A stretch of 64,000 nt of DNA from Pseudomonas sp. DC1.2. Its GTDB lineage: Bacteria > Pseudomonadota > Gammaproteobacteria > Pseudomonadales > Pseudomonadaceae. The translations under genes and the position numbers were made by a program. Below, one piece after another: positions 1 through 8,234 of the stretch; position 1 is the stretch's first letter; each line of letters begins with the position of its first letter. The stretch covers positions 377,001-441,000 of the forward strand of contig NZ_CP133782.1 of assembly GCF_034351645.1 (NCBI RefSeq), read 5' to 3'. The notes under the pieces were generated by a model. It was not told the DNA's origin. It ran no database searches and saw nothing but the letters and a program-made list of their open reading frames with translations.

Positions 1-364
1 GGCCCTGAATCAGGTTCAGGTTGAACAGCCAAGCGGCGGCCATGCCCGTCAACCCTGTGGTGATCAGCACCCCGACAGTGGCCAGAGACAGCGCCGGCCA
101 CAAGGCCACACGGAAACTGGCCACCCTTGTGCGCAACCCGCCGTCGAGCAGGATGACCGCCAATGCAAGGTTGCCGACCAGATAAGCCGTGGGGTAGTTA
201 TCGAAAATGATGCCGCCGCCGTCAACGCCAGCGGCCATGCCCACGGCCAGGATGATCACCAGAATCGGGATTCCCAGGCGCGACGAAAGAGAACTCACCA
301 GAATGCTCGCACCTACCAGCAACGCGCCGATCAAGAACAGGCTGTTGATGGTCGTCGCATTCAA
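1..364 (-). CDS. nhaP2: K+/H+ antiporter, CvrA/NhaP2 family (5' part only)
   Basis: This is the first ~121 codons of a CPA1-type cation/proton antiporter; the rest lies beyond the left edge. The translation has hydrophobic segments and family-typical strings such as [27 protein letters not shown] and LLDGGLRT, then [20 protein letters not shown] sequence, as in E. coli CvrA/NhaP2 (about 580 residues). Such proteins sit in the inner membrane and export K+ or Na+ in exchange for protons, helping volume and osmotic control. The start is read as TTG at 364 because GGAG lies eight bases upstream and the protein then begins NATTINSLF like its relatives. The acyl-CoA dehydrogenase/rlmJ context matches the PAO1 neighbourhood from memory. 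Family assignment is firm; ion specificity is inferred. Confidence 0.85.
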   Translation of the reverse strand, partial: MNATTINSLFLIGALLVGASILVSSLSSRLGIPILVIILAVGMAAGVDGGGIIFDNYPTAYLVGNLALAVILLDGGLRTRVASFRVALWPALSLATVGVLITTGLTGMAAAWLFNLNLIQG

Positions 365-495
365 AGGCAGTACTCCAGAAAGCTGAAAGGCGGGCACAAA
401 CTGACCATGCAGTCTGCGTGCCAGCGATTCTAACCTGTTGAAATGTGGTGCTGTCAAAAAGCTTTTGCAGTGGCGGCAAGCGCAGGCGCGGCGCT

Positions 496-549
496 CGTTC
501 CCGGGACGCAGAGCGTCCCGGTTGCATTGCTACGCTGAGCGTGGGAACG
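496..549. repeat. REP-like double hairpin
   Basis: Outer arms CGTTCCC (496-502) and GGGAACG (543-549) enclose an inner GGGACGC/GCGTCCC hairpin (503-519). This is the common P. fluorescens-group REP layout. It lies between the 5' end of the antiporter gene and the 3' end of the chemoreceptor gene, both on the minus strand, so it may also end chemoreceptor transcription. Confidence 0.7.
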
Positions 550-562
550 ATCGCGGGTCAAA

Positions 563-2188
563 CTACAGGCTAAACCGCCCAACCATGTTGTTCAGGTCCA
601 ATGCCAGTCGCGACAGTTCGCTGCTCGCCGCACTTGTCTGGTTGGCGCCGGTGGAGGACTGCACCGACAGGTCGCGGATATTCACCAGGTTGCGGTCCAC
701 TTCGCGGGCCACTTGGGCTTGTTCTTCGGCGGCGCTGGCGATCACCAGATTGCGTTCGTTGATTTCGACGATGGCGCTGTTGATGGTGTCCAGCGACATA
801 CCGGCGCCACGGGCGATGTTCAACGTTGATTCTGCACGTTCGGTGCTGTTGCGCATCGAGTTCACGGCGTGCTCGGTGCCGCTCTGGATGCTGCCGATCA
901 TGCGTTCGATTTCGCTGGTGGACTGCTGGGTACGATGGGCCAAGGCCCGCACTTCGTCCGCCACCACCGCGAAACCACGACCGGCTTCACCGGCACGGGC
1001 GGCTTCAATGGCGGCATTCAGGGCCAGCAGGTTGGTCTGGTCAGCCAGGCCGCGAATCACATCCAGCACCTTGCCGATGTCGCGGGATTCGTTGGCCAAG
1101 TCACCGATCAGCGTCGCGGTGCTCTGCACGTCGGCGCTCATGCGTTCGATGGCGCTGACGGTTTCCTGCACCAGATCCCGGCCATCACCGGCTGAGGTGG
1201 TGGCATTTTTAGAAGCTTCTGACGTGCTCACGGCGTTGCGGGCAACTTCTTCAACGGCGCTGGTCATTTCGTTGACGGCGGTGGCGGCCTGTTCGATTTC
1301 GTTGTTTTGCTGGGTCAGGCCTCGAGCGCTTTCGTCGGTCACGCTGTTGAGTTCTTCAGCGGCGGAGGCCAGTTGCGTGGCTGAGCCGGAAATCCGCTGC
1401 AGGGTGTCGCGCAGTTTGTCCTGCATTTTTGCCATGGCGGCGAGCAAGCGACCGGCCTCGTCTTTACCGTCGACCGTGATCGGGCGGGTCAGATTGCCTT
1501 CAGCGATGGCTTCAGCAGCGTCCAAGGCATTGGCGATTGGCTTGGTAATACTGTTCGTCAGCAACCAGGCAAACAAAAAGGTCAGGCCGGTAGCGATCAC
1601 CAGCAAGGTGACGACCAGGTCGAAGGCCGAGGAATACTGATCGGCTGCCTGCTTGTTGGTATCAACGGTCTGCTGAGTGTTGATTGCCAGCAGGCGACTC
1701 AACACGGTGTTGACCGCTTCAGAGTTGGTCAGCAAATCGGTGTTGAGCAGGGTGCGCAGTTCGTCGACCTGATTGTTGCGCGACAGGCTCTTCATCCGGT
1801 CTTCGATCTGGCGGTACTGCCCCAATAGCTGCACGTATTGATCGTAGGTCGCACGTTCTTCAGGGCTGCTGATCAACTTTTCGTAAACCGCTTGAGCGGT
1901 GCGGATTTGCTGGTTACGGCTGTCCAGCAGCTCCATGGTTTTCTGCTGGACGTCTGGTTCGCGGTTCACCATCAGGCGATAGGACAGCACGCGCAGGCGC
2001 AGAGTCAGTTGCGTGAACTCATCGAGGCTTTTGATGCTCGGCACGCTGTTGGAAGTGATGTCTTCGGCGGACGCACGAATCTTGCTCATCTGGTTCAGTG
2101 CAAACACGCCGAGAATCAGCATCAGCCCGCCAATCATGGCAAACCCGAGGAGCGCTCGCGGTGCGATATTCATATTACGAAGGGACAT
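563..2188 (-). CDS. Methyl-accepting chemotaxis protein, four-helix-bundle sensor
   Basis: A 541-residue transmembrane chemoreceptor. An N-terminal membrane segment (about 12-32) is followed by a helical periplasmic region (about 35-185) resembling the 4HB_MCP sensor domain, a second membrane segment (about 188-210), a HAMP linker, and a long cytoplasmic coiled coil. The conserved signalling tip is visible: [20 protein letters not shown] then [11 protein letters not shown]. It should dimerise, bind CheA/CheW and tune flagellar behaviour to a small ligand; the ligand cannot be read from sequence. Start at 2188 gives the usual MSLRNMNI opening; a second ATG five codons in is possible. No other chemotaxis gene is adjacent. 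Family is certain, ligand unknown. Confidence 0.92.
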   Translation of the reverse strand: MSLRNMNIAPRALLGFAMIGGLMLILGVFALNQMSKIRASAEDITSNSVPSIKSLDEFTQLTLRLRVLSYRLMVNREPDVQQKTMELLDSRNQQIRTAQAVYEKLISSPEERATYDQYVQLLGQYRQIEDRMKSLSRNNQVDELRTLLNTDLLTNSEAVNTVLSRLLAINTQQTVDTNKQAADQYSSAFDLVVTLLVIATGLTFLFAWLLTNSITKPIANALDAAEAIAEGNLTRPITVDGKDEAGRLLAAMAKMQDKLRDTLQRISGSATQLASAAEELNSVTDESARGLTQQNNEIEQAATAVNEMTSAVEEVARNAVSTSEASKNATTSAGDGRDLVQETVSAIERMSADVQSTATLIGDLANESRDIGKVLDVIRGLADQTNLLALNAAIEAARAGEAGRGFAVVADEVRALAHRTQQSTSEIERMIGSIQSGTEHAVNSMRNSTERAESTLNIARGAGMSLDTINSAIVEINERNLVIASAAEEQAQVAREVDRNLVNIRDLSVQSSTGANQTSAASSELSRLALDLNNMVGRFSL

Positions 2189-2634
2189 GGTGTTTACCGG
2201 AAAGAGCGCATCCGTGCGTGGGCTGAGACTGCTGTATGAAGCTCTTATCGGTCATACGACTAAAGTCTTTAGGGGCTGCGCGCATTTGTCGCACAAAACG
2301 TGCGGCGAGGGGCCGATAGAGAAAACGGACAAAGTCGTAGGCTAAGCATTCGGCCTGCCAAATTGAGGCCAGAGAGATTGACGCCTAAGCGTCAGGAAAT
2401 GCAGAAGGCGGCCTTCTTCAGACGCGGGGCGGGTGGCTCGTCTGACGTCCGGCAAGGGTATAGCCCAACCTGACATCAGAGCGGGGCTCGGTGCTTTTTC
2501 GGGCTAGACAGAACAGGAAGCACCGACCACAAAGCAGTCGGACCCGCTTGCGACATATTTAGTATCTCTTTTCGGAAACGCCCGACATCACGCCTGAAAC
2601 CCTTGTAATAGAGTGTTCTGCCGACAAAAAAGGA
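2189..2634. other. Intergenic region upstream of hcp
   Basis: About 450 bases without a convincing gene. It contains a small hairpin GACGC-CTAA-GCGTC (2380-2393) without a long T run, and a more AT-rich stretch (about 2550-2630) that may hold the hcp promoter. An open frame on the minus strand (2476-2685) runs across the hcp start and has no recognisable product, so it is not called. Confidence 0.5.
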
Positions 2635-2643
2635 GTGGTGTGT

Positions 2644-3129
2644 ATGGCGAACCCCGGTTACATGACTATCACCGGTAAGGCTCAAGGACTGATTTCAGCG
2701 GGCTGCTCAACCCCGGATTCTATTGGCAACAAATACCAGTCAGACCATACCGATGAAATCATGGTGCTGGCTTACCAGCACAACATGGCCAATATTGGGA
2801 ACATCAATAAGGCCACGCACAGCCCGATTATCATCACGAAAAACGTTGATAAATCATCCCCGTTACTCGCTCAAGCGCTCTCAAGCAGAGAGGAAATCAA
2901 CTGCACAATTAGTTTCTACCGAGTGTCTTCCTTTGGCCTACAGGAAAAATTCTATTCAGTTTCGATTCATGGCGGGATCTTTGCGGACCTGACGCTTGAG
3001 ATGCCTCATGTTGTTTTGCAAGGCAATGCCGAGCATGAAGAACAGTTGGCGATTCGCTACCGCGAGATTACCTGGACCCACCACTTGGCAGGCACCACCG
3101 GTCACAGCTCTTGGGGCGAAGAGGAATGA
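2644..3129 (+). CDS. hcp: Hcp-family type VI secretion tube protein (orphan)
   Basis: A 161-residue Hcp-type protein. Hcp hexamers stack into the inner tube of the type VI secretion system and carry small effectors in their lumen. The sequence has the family's pattern: opening ANPGYMTITGKAQGLISAGC, then DEIMVLAYQHN, HSPIIITKNVDKSSPLLAQAL, a YRVSS strand and IRYREITWTH near the end. ATG 2644 is chosen because AAAAGGAG ends eight bases upstream; GTG codons at 2635 and 2638 overlap that site and are unlikely starts. No sheath, baseplate or ATPase gene is nearby, so this is an orphan hcp serving a T6SS encoded elsewhere. Its stop overlaps the next start (ATGA), tying it to the downstream cargo gene. 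Confidence 0.93.
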   Translation: MANPGYMTITGKAQGLISAGCSTPDSIGNKYQSDHTDEIMVLAYQHNMANIGNINKATHSPIIITKNVDKSSPLLAQALSSREEINCTISFYRVSSFGLQEKFYSVSIHGGIFADLTLEMPHVVLQGNAEHEEQLAIRYREITWTHHLAGTTGHSSWGEEE

Positions 3130-4596
3130 ACCCGAACGGTTATGACATCTGGGATGTCAACAGCGCCGCTGGCAAGCTGATAGGACAAGGGCTCACTGTC
3201 AGTGCTCGCCATCTTGCCCACGGTATTGCGCGCGTGCAGTTCAATCGGGAAGTCGCCTATTACGCAAAGCGTATTGCCGATGATGTCGCGACCGGCCATA
3301 AAACCCCTGAACAAGGCATACAGGCCATTCTGCAAGAACAGCGCGACCTCTTGAACCAATCTCACGCCTTGGCGCGAAAAGGACAGGACGCAATAACCCA
3401 TTCGGTTAAGCGCATTGCGCTGATGAGACTCACCCAGCCCGTTTTAAAACCCGACCCTGAGCGATTACTGCGGTTTAGCCATGCTCAACACCTCAACGCG
3501 AACGCAAATACGCAGAGCACAACCAAAGCCGCTCCCAGGTCATCCCCTGCCAACGATTTAAAGTTTTTCCCCCGCGAGCGCTGGCCCGAGCCAGTCAAAA
3601 TGCACGAGCCGGGGTTCTACATCGTGCCCAAAAGCACAACAGCGGATAAGTTACAGGCGCAGTTGTTCACCTCACCCACCCCTGCCGTTATCGCCAAATT
3701 CAAGGCCCTTAACCCGAACCTGGATCAGGTAAAAGCGGGCCAGATGATCGTGCTCAGTGACCCCAACAATTTGCATTGCACGCACGAAGAAGCACAGCTG
3801 ATGGAAGCGGCGGGAAATGTGAATAAAGCGCTTCAGGACCTGACACCTGATGAGGCTGACTTCATGGCCCGCCATCGTGACGAAATTGAATCGTTTCTCA
3901 AGCATGGTTCCACCGGCATGGGTGTTGGGGCAGCGGTTTTCGCCAGTAACGCTGGACAGCGTGAAAGGCTTGCTGAGCGACATTGAGGCCCTGCACCAAC
4001 GCACCTTCCAGCGTGACGGGCATCTGCGTTCATCTGAGTTTTTTGCCGAACGTAAACGTTTGTTTGGTCAACTCGATACCCATCTCACAGGATTCACCAA
4101 AAAGGGTATTGGCTTCCCCGATCACCCGAACCTCAAGAGTGCCCTGGGGATTTCCAGTCGTAGCCTGGTGCATCGCTGGCGCAAGGCCGGTGCACCGGAC
4201 CAGATCCCCGGTTATGCCACACACATAGACGGGGTCGCCAAAGCCGCCAAATATGTCAAGTACGGTGGCTGGCTGGGCACCGCCGTCGGTGGCGGAGCGT
4301 CTTACATGAAGGTTCAGGACGTGTGTACAGCAGGTGATAGCGAGGCATGCAAGAAAATCAAACTTACCGAGACCGGTAGTTTTGCTGGTGGCATCGTCGG
4401 TGGTGCCTTGGCAGGCGGACTCCTGACGGGGTCCGCCGCTGGGGCTATCTGCCTCTGGCTGGGTGTGCCGACAGCTGGTGCAGGAACACTAGTGTGTGGG
4501 TTGGCTGTGGTGGGTGCCGCTTCTTTTGGTGCGGGTGCAGCCGGAGGAAAGATCGGCGAGTGGTCGGGTGAAATAATTTACGAGGCGACGAAATGA
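3126..4596 (+). pseudogene. Hcp-linked T6SS effector, LysM-like plus glycine-zipper, split by a frameshift
   Basis: The frame opening at ATG 3126 (overlapping the hcp stop) encodes a helical N-terminus and a LysM-like segment at residues about 163-211 (GFYIVPKSTTADKL...LNPNLDQVKAGQMIVL), and ends at 3986 after the out-of-place tail AGQRERLAERH. The +1 frame continues from about 3952 with LDSVKGLLSDIEALHQ and runs to 4596. That second half ends in a glycine-zipper membrane region (GSFAGGIVGGALAGGLLTG, then AVVGAASFGAGAAGGKIGE), the type seen in pore-forming toxins. One extra base near 3951 would explain the split, and joining the frames gives about 490 residues. With hcp in front and a membrane protein behind, the inferred role is a membrane-active antibacterial effector. 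The gene may be inactive, a sequencing error is possible, and programmed frameshifting has no visible slippery site. The second half has no good start of its own. Confidence 0.72.
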
Positions 4597-4985
4597 CTGT
4601 GAGCACCGCTGACTATATATTTCTGAGTATTGCGTTAATAAACTTCGGGGGAATGCTTATCTGGATTGGAGTCTGCCTTCATTTGGCATACACCCGAATG
4701 GACGAAATGCTTGAACGTCTGAAAAACTGCTCTGCAATCATGAGGCGAGCACCACTCCGATATGCTGGCCCCTGGGGCAAGCTATTGTTGGTTGGGGGTA
4801 TCTCGGGAATCGTCACTTTTCCTGGGATTTACCTCAAGCACGGGGGGGTCAGCGTTGAGGATTTAAGCAACTTCCCCGTTTCTCTGAAGCGGAAGTTCGC
4901 GGTATTGCAATGGGCTGCGATGGTGCTGTTGACCATTATGTTTCTGCTGTTTTTTTTCGGTAAGTACACAAGGTCAATCAATTAG
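4593..4985 (+). CDS. Small membrane protein, likely immunity protein to the upstream effector
   Basis: A 130-residue protein with three likely membrane segments (about 8-30, 63-80 and 105-126) and a short loop containing KHGGVSVEDLSNFPVSLKRK. Its ATG overlaps the effector stop (ATGA), the tight coupling expected of toxin and immunity genes. I do not recognise a named family. A membrane immunity protein fits a pore-forming effector, since such immunity proteins usually block the pore in the inner membrane. A diverged copy of its C-terminal half lies about 370 bases downstream, which supports a fast-evolving immunity gene. Function is inferred from position and topology only. Confidence 0.7.
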   Translation: MTVSTADYIFLSIALINFGGMLIWIGVCLHLAYTRMDEMLERLKNCSAIMRRAPLRYAGPWGKLLLVGGISGIVTFPGIYLKHGGVSVEDLSNFPVSLKRKFAVLQWAAMVLLTIMFLLFFFGKYTRSIN

Positions 4986-5022
4986 CCGTCCCAGGGCTTG
5001 CTGCTGGGATGCCTCAGCGCGT

Positions 5023-5337
5023 TTGAAGTGGATCGCAACATCAAAAGAAACAGCAAGTGTGTCGCACTGGGTGTCCCGGCTATCTGTCTTGGATTAAGCG
5101 TGCTTACGGGAGGCGTGGGGATGGTTGGCTGTGGTGGGTGCCGCTTCTTTTGGAGCGGGTGCAGCCGGAGGAAAGATCGGCGAGTTTTACATTAAACGAG
5201 GCGGTGTCAGTGTTGAGAATATAAGCAATTTCCCACTGCCACTTAAGCGCAAATTGGTAGCCTTGCAGTGGTCCGTGATTACGCTCTTATTGGTAATGGC
5301 TGCTTTTGCAGCATTGGTGAAGCTCGGTCGCGTCTAG
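5023..5337 (+). pseudogene. Scrambled relic of a second effector/immunity pair
   Basis: Bases 5125-5184 match 4501-4560 (effector 3' end) at 59 of 60 positions. Directly after, in the same frame, comes YIKRGGVSVENISNFP and LKRKLVALQW, a diverged copy of the C-terminal half of the immunity protein at 4593-4985. Upstream of 5125, in another frame, SKCVALGVPAICLGL resembles the effector's ICLWLGVPTAGAG region. The stretch thus looks like effector tail and immunity tail joined by deletion or recombination. The joined frame (TTG 5125 to 5337, 70 residues) has no ribosome site and probably is not made. Confidence 0.65.
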
Positions 5338-5640
5338 CCTTCTGGCGCACATCGACCTGCCGGCAGGGCATTAGGCGCCCAGCGTTCGACAGCCAGGCAC
5401 GACATCCGCGCCGATACGGTCGCCACCTGGCATGCCGAGCGCTTAGCGTGCGATTTTTTCCGAATTCTGTTGGCTCCCCGGCGACGAAGTGCAGGAACCA
5501 GATCCGACAATCACAGTCTTTAAGGTTCGCAAGGAAGGTCGCCCGCCAGGAAAATCAAGGCTTTGCGCCTTATTAACCCTGGCATCCGTGGTGACTTTTC
5601 TTTATCGTAAGTGCCCTTTGAAAATGCTTGGAAAATCAAA
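5338..5640. other. Intergenic region between the T6SS relic and the coiled-coil gene
   Basis: About 300 bases with no convincing gene and no clear terminator. Short open frames cross it but have no ribosome site or recognisable product. The promoter for the following coiled-coil/zapA pair is presumably in the more AT-rich 5560-5640 part, but no clear -35/-10 pair was seen. Confidence 0.4.
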
Positions 5641-5871
5641 ATGTTGGAAGCATCCCTTAGCCAATTGGAACAATTGGTCAGCGACCTGGTGCAACAGAAC
5701 CAGACCCTGCTCGGCACCCACCAGGCCTTGAGTGCAGAACTGGCTCAGGTCAAGGATGAAAACGAAAGCCTACAACTGAGTCTGATGGAACAGGAAGAGA
5801 AACAAGGCGCCGCTGCTGCGCGCATCCAGGCCTTGGTTGAGCGCGTCAGCGCCGGCCCTGTCAGCGCATGA
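5641..5871 (+). CDS. Short coiled-coil protein paired with ZapA
   Basis: A 76-residue protein that is almost entirely predicted coiled coil: SQLEQLVSDLVQQNQTLL, then heptads through about residue 70, rich in L, Q and E. It is comparable in size to the ZapB-like/TIGR02449 proteins usually found in front of zapA. The ATG at 5641 is preferred over the upstream GTG-type start at 5611 because the coiled coil begins there. Its stop overlaps the next ATG (ATGA), so it is translationally coupled to the ZapA homologue and probably acts with it at the division ring or as a partner of it. Exact family is not certain. Confidence 0.7.
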   Translation: MLEASLSQLEQLVSDLVQQNQTLLGTHQALSAELAQVKDENESLQLSLMEQEEKQGAAAARIQALVERVSAGPVSA

Positions 5872-6170
5872 GTCAGGGCGCCGCAGGGGTAAAAGTTGTC
5901 TCCATTCTGGGGGAGGACTATTCGATCAAGGCGCCAGCCGGGGAAGAGCAGACCCTGCTGGACGCCGCGTTAATGTTGAAAGCCGCTCTGGCCGACACCA
6001 AAAGGAAATACCCGACCCTGATCGGTGACCGTTTACTGGTGCTGGCAGCGATGAATTTGTGCTCTCGGCAGATTGAAATGCAAAAGCAGCACCAGCAAGA
6101 ACTCGACCGTTACCAAGAGCAAGTCAGCGCCACGGTTGAAGTGATCGCCAAGACCATCAATCAGGCCTGA
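5868..6170 (+). CDS. zapA: ZapA-family cell division protein (paralogue type)
   Basis: A 100-residue ZapA-like protein. ZapA binds FtsZ and bundles its filaments at the division site. The sequence shows the family's opening strand [19 protein letters not shown], the helix [12 protein letters not shown], the [12 protein letters not shown] motif and a C-terminal coiled coil of about 40 residues. From memory, the usual Pseudomonas zapA lies beside the 6S RNA gene and the 5-formyl-THF cyclo-ligase gene; neither is present here, so this is probably a second paralogue. Its distinct role is unknown. It follows and overlaps the short coiled-coil gene, with a chemoreceptor gene about 100 bases after it. 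Confidence 0.8.
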   Translation: MSQGAAGVKVVSILGEDYSIKAPAGEEQTLLDAALMLKAALADTKRKYPTLIGDRLLVLAAMNLCSRQIEMQKQHQQELDRYQEQVSATVEVIAKTINQA

Positions 6171-6203
6171 TCAGCTTTGCGCACAACCAAAGAATAATAT
6201 TGT

Positions 6204-6224
6204 CGATTGCGTTGTATACAATCG
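6204..6224. promoter_or_regulatory. Palindrome TTGTATACAA upstream of the chemoreceptor
   Basis: A perfect 10-base palindrome TTGTATACAA (6212-6221) lies 50 bases before the chemoreceptor start, with a second nested symmetry CGATTG (6204-6209)/CAATCG (6219-6224). Palindromes of this kind are typical operators of GntR-type (FCD) repressors. No such regulator is in the window, so the binder is unknown. Confidence 0.4.
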
Positions 6225-6271
6225 GCACGGCTGTTGCAGTGTTTCAGCCTCTTATTCTTTGGGGGTGCTCC

Positions 6272-8209
6272 ATGCAGTTCTGGCGTCGCAGTATTCAGTG
6301 GCAGTTGATCCTGAGCATGGGCACCGCCCTGCTGGTCAGTATTCTGATCGTGGTTGGCGTTTATACCCTGGTGGTCAATCGCCTCGCCCAGCGCTATCTG
6401 GTCGAACAAGCGCTGCCGTCGAGCATCGAAGCGATGCGCAACGATATCGAGCGCATTCTTGTCCAGCCCCTCACTGCCGCCAAGGACATCGCCAGCAACA
6501 GCATGGTGCGGGACTGGCTGGCCAGTGGCGAAAACAGTGCCCAGACCGAGACGTTCGTGCAGTACCTGGAAGGCATTCGCGCCGAGCACAATGCTTTTAC
6601 CGCGCTGATTGTCGGCACGGCGTCAAACCACTACCTCACGGAGAAAGGCCTGGAGCGGACGCTCAGCCGTTCCAACCCCAAAGACGCCTGGTTCTACACC
6701 TTTCTCGACAGCAATCAGCCGCGCACGCTCAATATCGACAACGACACGGCGACCGGAGAATTGGCGCTGTTCATCGACCTCAAGGTTCAACAGGCTGGCA
6801 AAGTCGTGGGCGTTGCCGGGTTGGGCCTGAGCATGAAAGAGCTATCGCAACTGATCCACAACTTCAGTTTCGGTGCGCGCGGCAAGGTCTACCTCGTGCG
6901 TTCCGACGGTTTGATCCAGGTTCACCCCGAGGCGCAATTGAGCGGTAAACGCACCTTGGCTGAGCAAATCGGTGCCTCGGCGGCGCAAACGGTGATGGGT
7001 CAAAAAGTCGCCACCAACAGCGTTTTCACCCGTGATGGCGAAGATTTTCTGGCCTTGAGCCTGCCGTTGCGGGATCTGGGCTGGACTTTGGTGGCCGAAG
7101 TGCCGCAGTCGCAGATCTACGCCGAGGCGCGTCGGGCGATGTGGATGAGCAGCGGCATTGGCCTGGCGGTAGCGCTGGTGTGCTTGATGCTGGTGGTATT
7201 GCTGGCCCGTGGGTTGGTGCGGCCGATTCGTCAGGTAACAGCGGCATTGGTGGCCATCGGTAGCGGTGGGGGAGATTTGACCCACCGGTTAGATTCCAGT
7301 CGCGCCGATGAGCTGGGTGACCTTGCGCGCGGGTTCAACCGTTTCCTCGACAGTCAGCGCGAAATGATTGGCGAGGTGCTGACCACCAGCGAGCGATTGC
7401 GCACCGCTGTCGGTCAAGTGGCGAAGGTGGTGGACAACACCGCCGAACGTTCGGGCCGGCAGCAGGAAATGACTGACATGGTGGCCACCGCCGTTCACGA
7501 AATGGGCTTGACGGTGCAGGAAATCGCCCAGAACGCCGGCAATGCAGCGGTGGCTTCGCAAACGGCACGGGATGAGGCGATGCAGGCGCGCGAAGTCGTG
7601 GGCGGGTCGATACGGCATATTGAAAGCATGTCCACTGAGATTGGCCTCGCTGCCGGCGCGGTGGGAGAGCTGGCGCATCAGGTGGCGTCTATCGATCAAG
7701 TCCTGGCCGTGATTCGTGGGATTTCCGAGCAGACCAATCTACTCGCACTGAACGCGGCGATTGAAGCGGCACGTGCCGGCGACATGGGTCGTGGGTTTGC
7801 GGTAGTCGCCGACGAAGTTCGGACCTTGGCGCGACGCACCCAGTCATCGACCGATGAAATTCAGCAGATGATCGGCAGCCTCAAACAGGGTGCGGAAAAT
7901 GCGGTGTCATCCATGCATTCCGGGCAGGCGGCGACGGGCACCGGCGTTGAGTCTAGCCAGCGCACCGGAACTTCATTGACGGCGATTACCGGGCAGATTG
8001 AACGCATCAGTGACATGAACCATCAGGTCGCGACGGCGACCGAAGAGCAGTCGGCGGTGACCGAAGAGATCAACCGCAATGTGCAGGGGATTTCCGATCT
8101 GGCGCGGGCGACGGCGGGTGAAGTCAGAGCGTGCCGCGAAGACTGTCAGACGTTGCAACGCCTGGCCGACGATTTGGCGCGGCAGATGGGTGGGTTTAAG
8201 TTGACCTGA
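6272..8209 (+). CDS. Methyl-accepting chemotaxis protein with Cache-type sensor
   Basis: A 645-residue chemoreceptor. An N-terminal membrane helix (about 12-34) is followed by a large periplasmic region (about 35-285) of dCache type, with landmark strings [10 protein letters not shown] and [14 protein letters not shown] second membrane helix (about 290-312), HAMP and the signalling domain follow, with [20 protein letters not shown] and [10 protein letters not shown] at the tip. dCache sensors usually bind amino acids, organic acids or amines directly. ATG 6272 is chosen because GGGGGT lies five bases upstream and the protein then begins with a basic residue patch and membrane helix. The preceding palindrome suggests single-gene control. 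Ligand unknown. Confidence 0.92.
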   Translation: MQFWRRSIQWQLILSMGTALLVSILIVVGVYTLVVNRLAQRYLVEQALPSSIEAMRNDIERILVQPLTAAKDIASNSMVRDWLASGENSAQTETFVQYLEGIRAEHNAFTALIVGTASNHYLTEKGLERTLSRSNPKDAWFYTFLDSNQPRTLNIDNDTATGELALFIDLKVQQAGKVVGVAGLGLSMKELSQLIHNFSFGARGKVYLVRSDGLIQVHPEAQLSGKRTLAEQIGASAAQTVMGQKVATNSVFTRDGEDFLALSLPLRDLGWTLVAEVPQSQIYAEARRAMWMSSGIGLAVALVCLMLVVLLARGLVRPIRQVTAALVAIGSGGGDLTHRLDSSRADELGDLARGFNRFLDSQREMIGEVLTTSERLRTAVGQVAKVVDNTAERSGRQQEMTDMVATAVHEMGLTVQEIAQNAGNAAVASQTARDEAMQAREVVGGSIRHIESMSTEIGLAAGAVGELAHQVASIDQVLAVIRGISEQTNLLALNAAIEAARAGDMGRGFAVVADEVRTLARRTQSSTDEIQQMIGSLKQGAENAVSSMHSGQAATGTGVESSQRTGTSLTAITGQIERISDMNHQVATATEEQSAVTEEINRNVQGISDLARATAGEVRACREDCQTLQRLADDLARQMGGFKLT

Positions 8210-8234
8210 TATCAGCCGCGTTACCGGTTTCTAG

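Noticed and set aside
496-549. CRISPR or mobile-element repeat
   Set aside because: The hairpins here and at 10141, 17236, 54907 and 58001 are dispersed REP-type palindromes without regular spacers or transposase.
438-1640. Long plus-strand open frame (400 residues) opposite the first chemoreceptor
   Set aside because: It is an antisense shadow: no ribosome site, biased composition rich in Ser, Ala and Arg, and the minus-strand frame is an unmistakable chemoreceptor.
3850-4596. Independent gene for the second half of the effector
   Set aside because: No ribosome site or start near the resumption of the domain, and its first ~30 codons are the out-of-frame reading of the upstream half.
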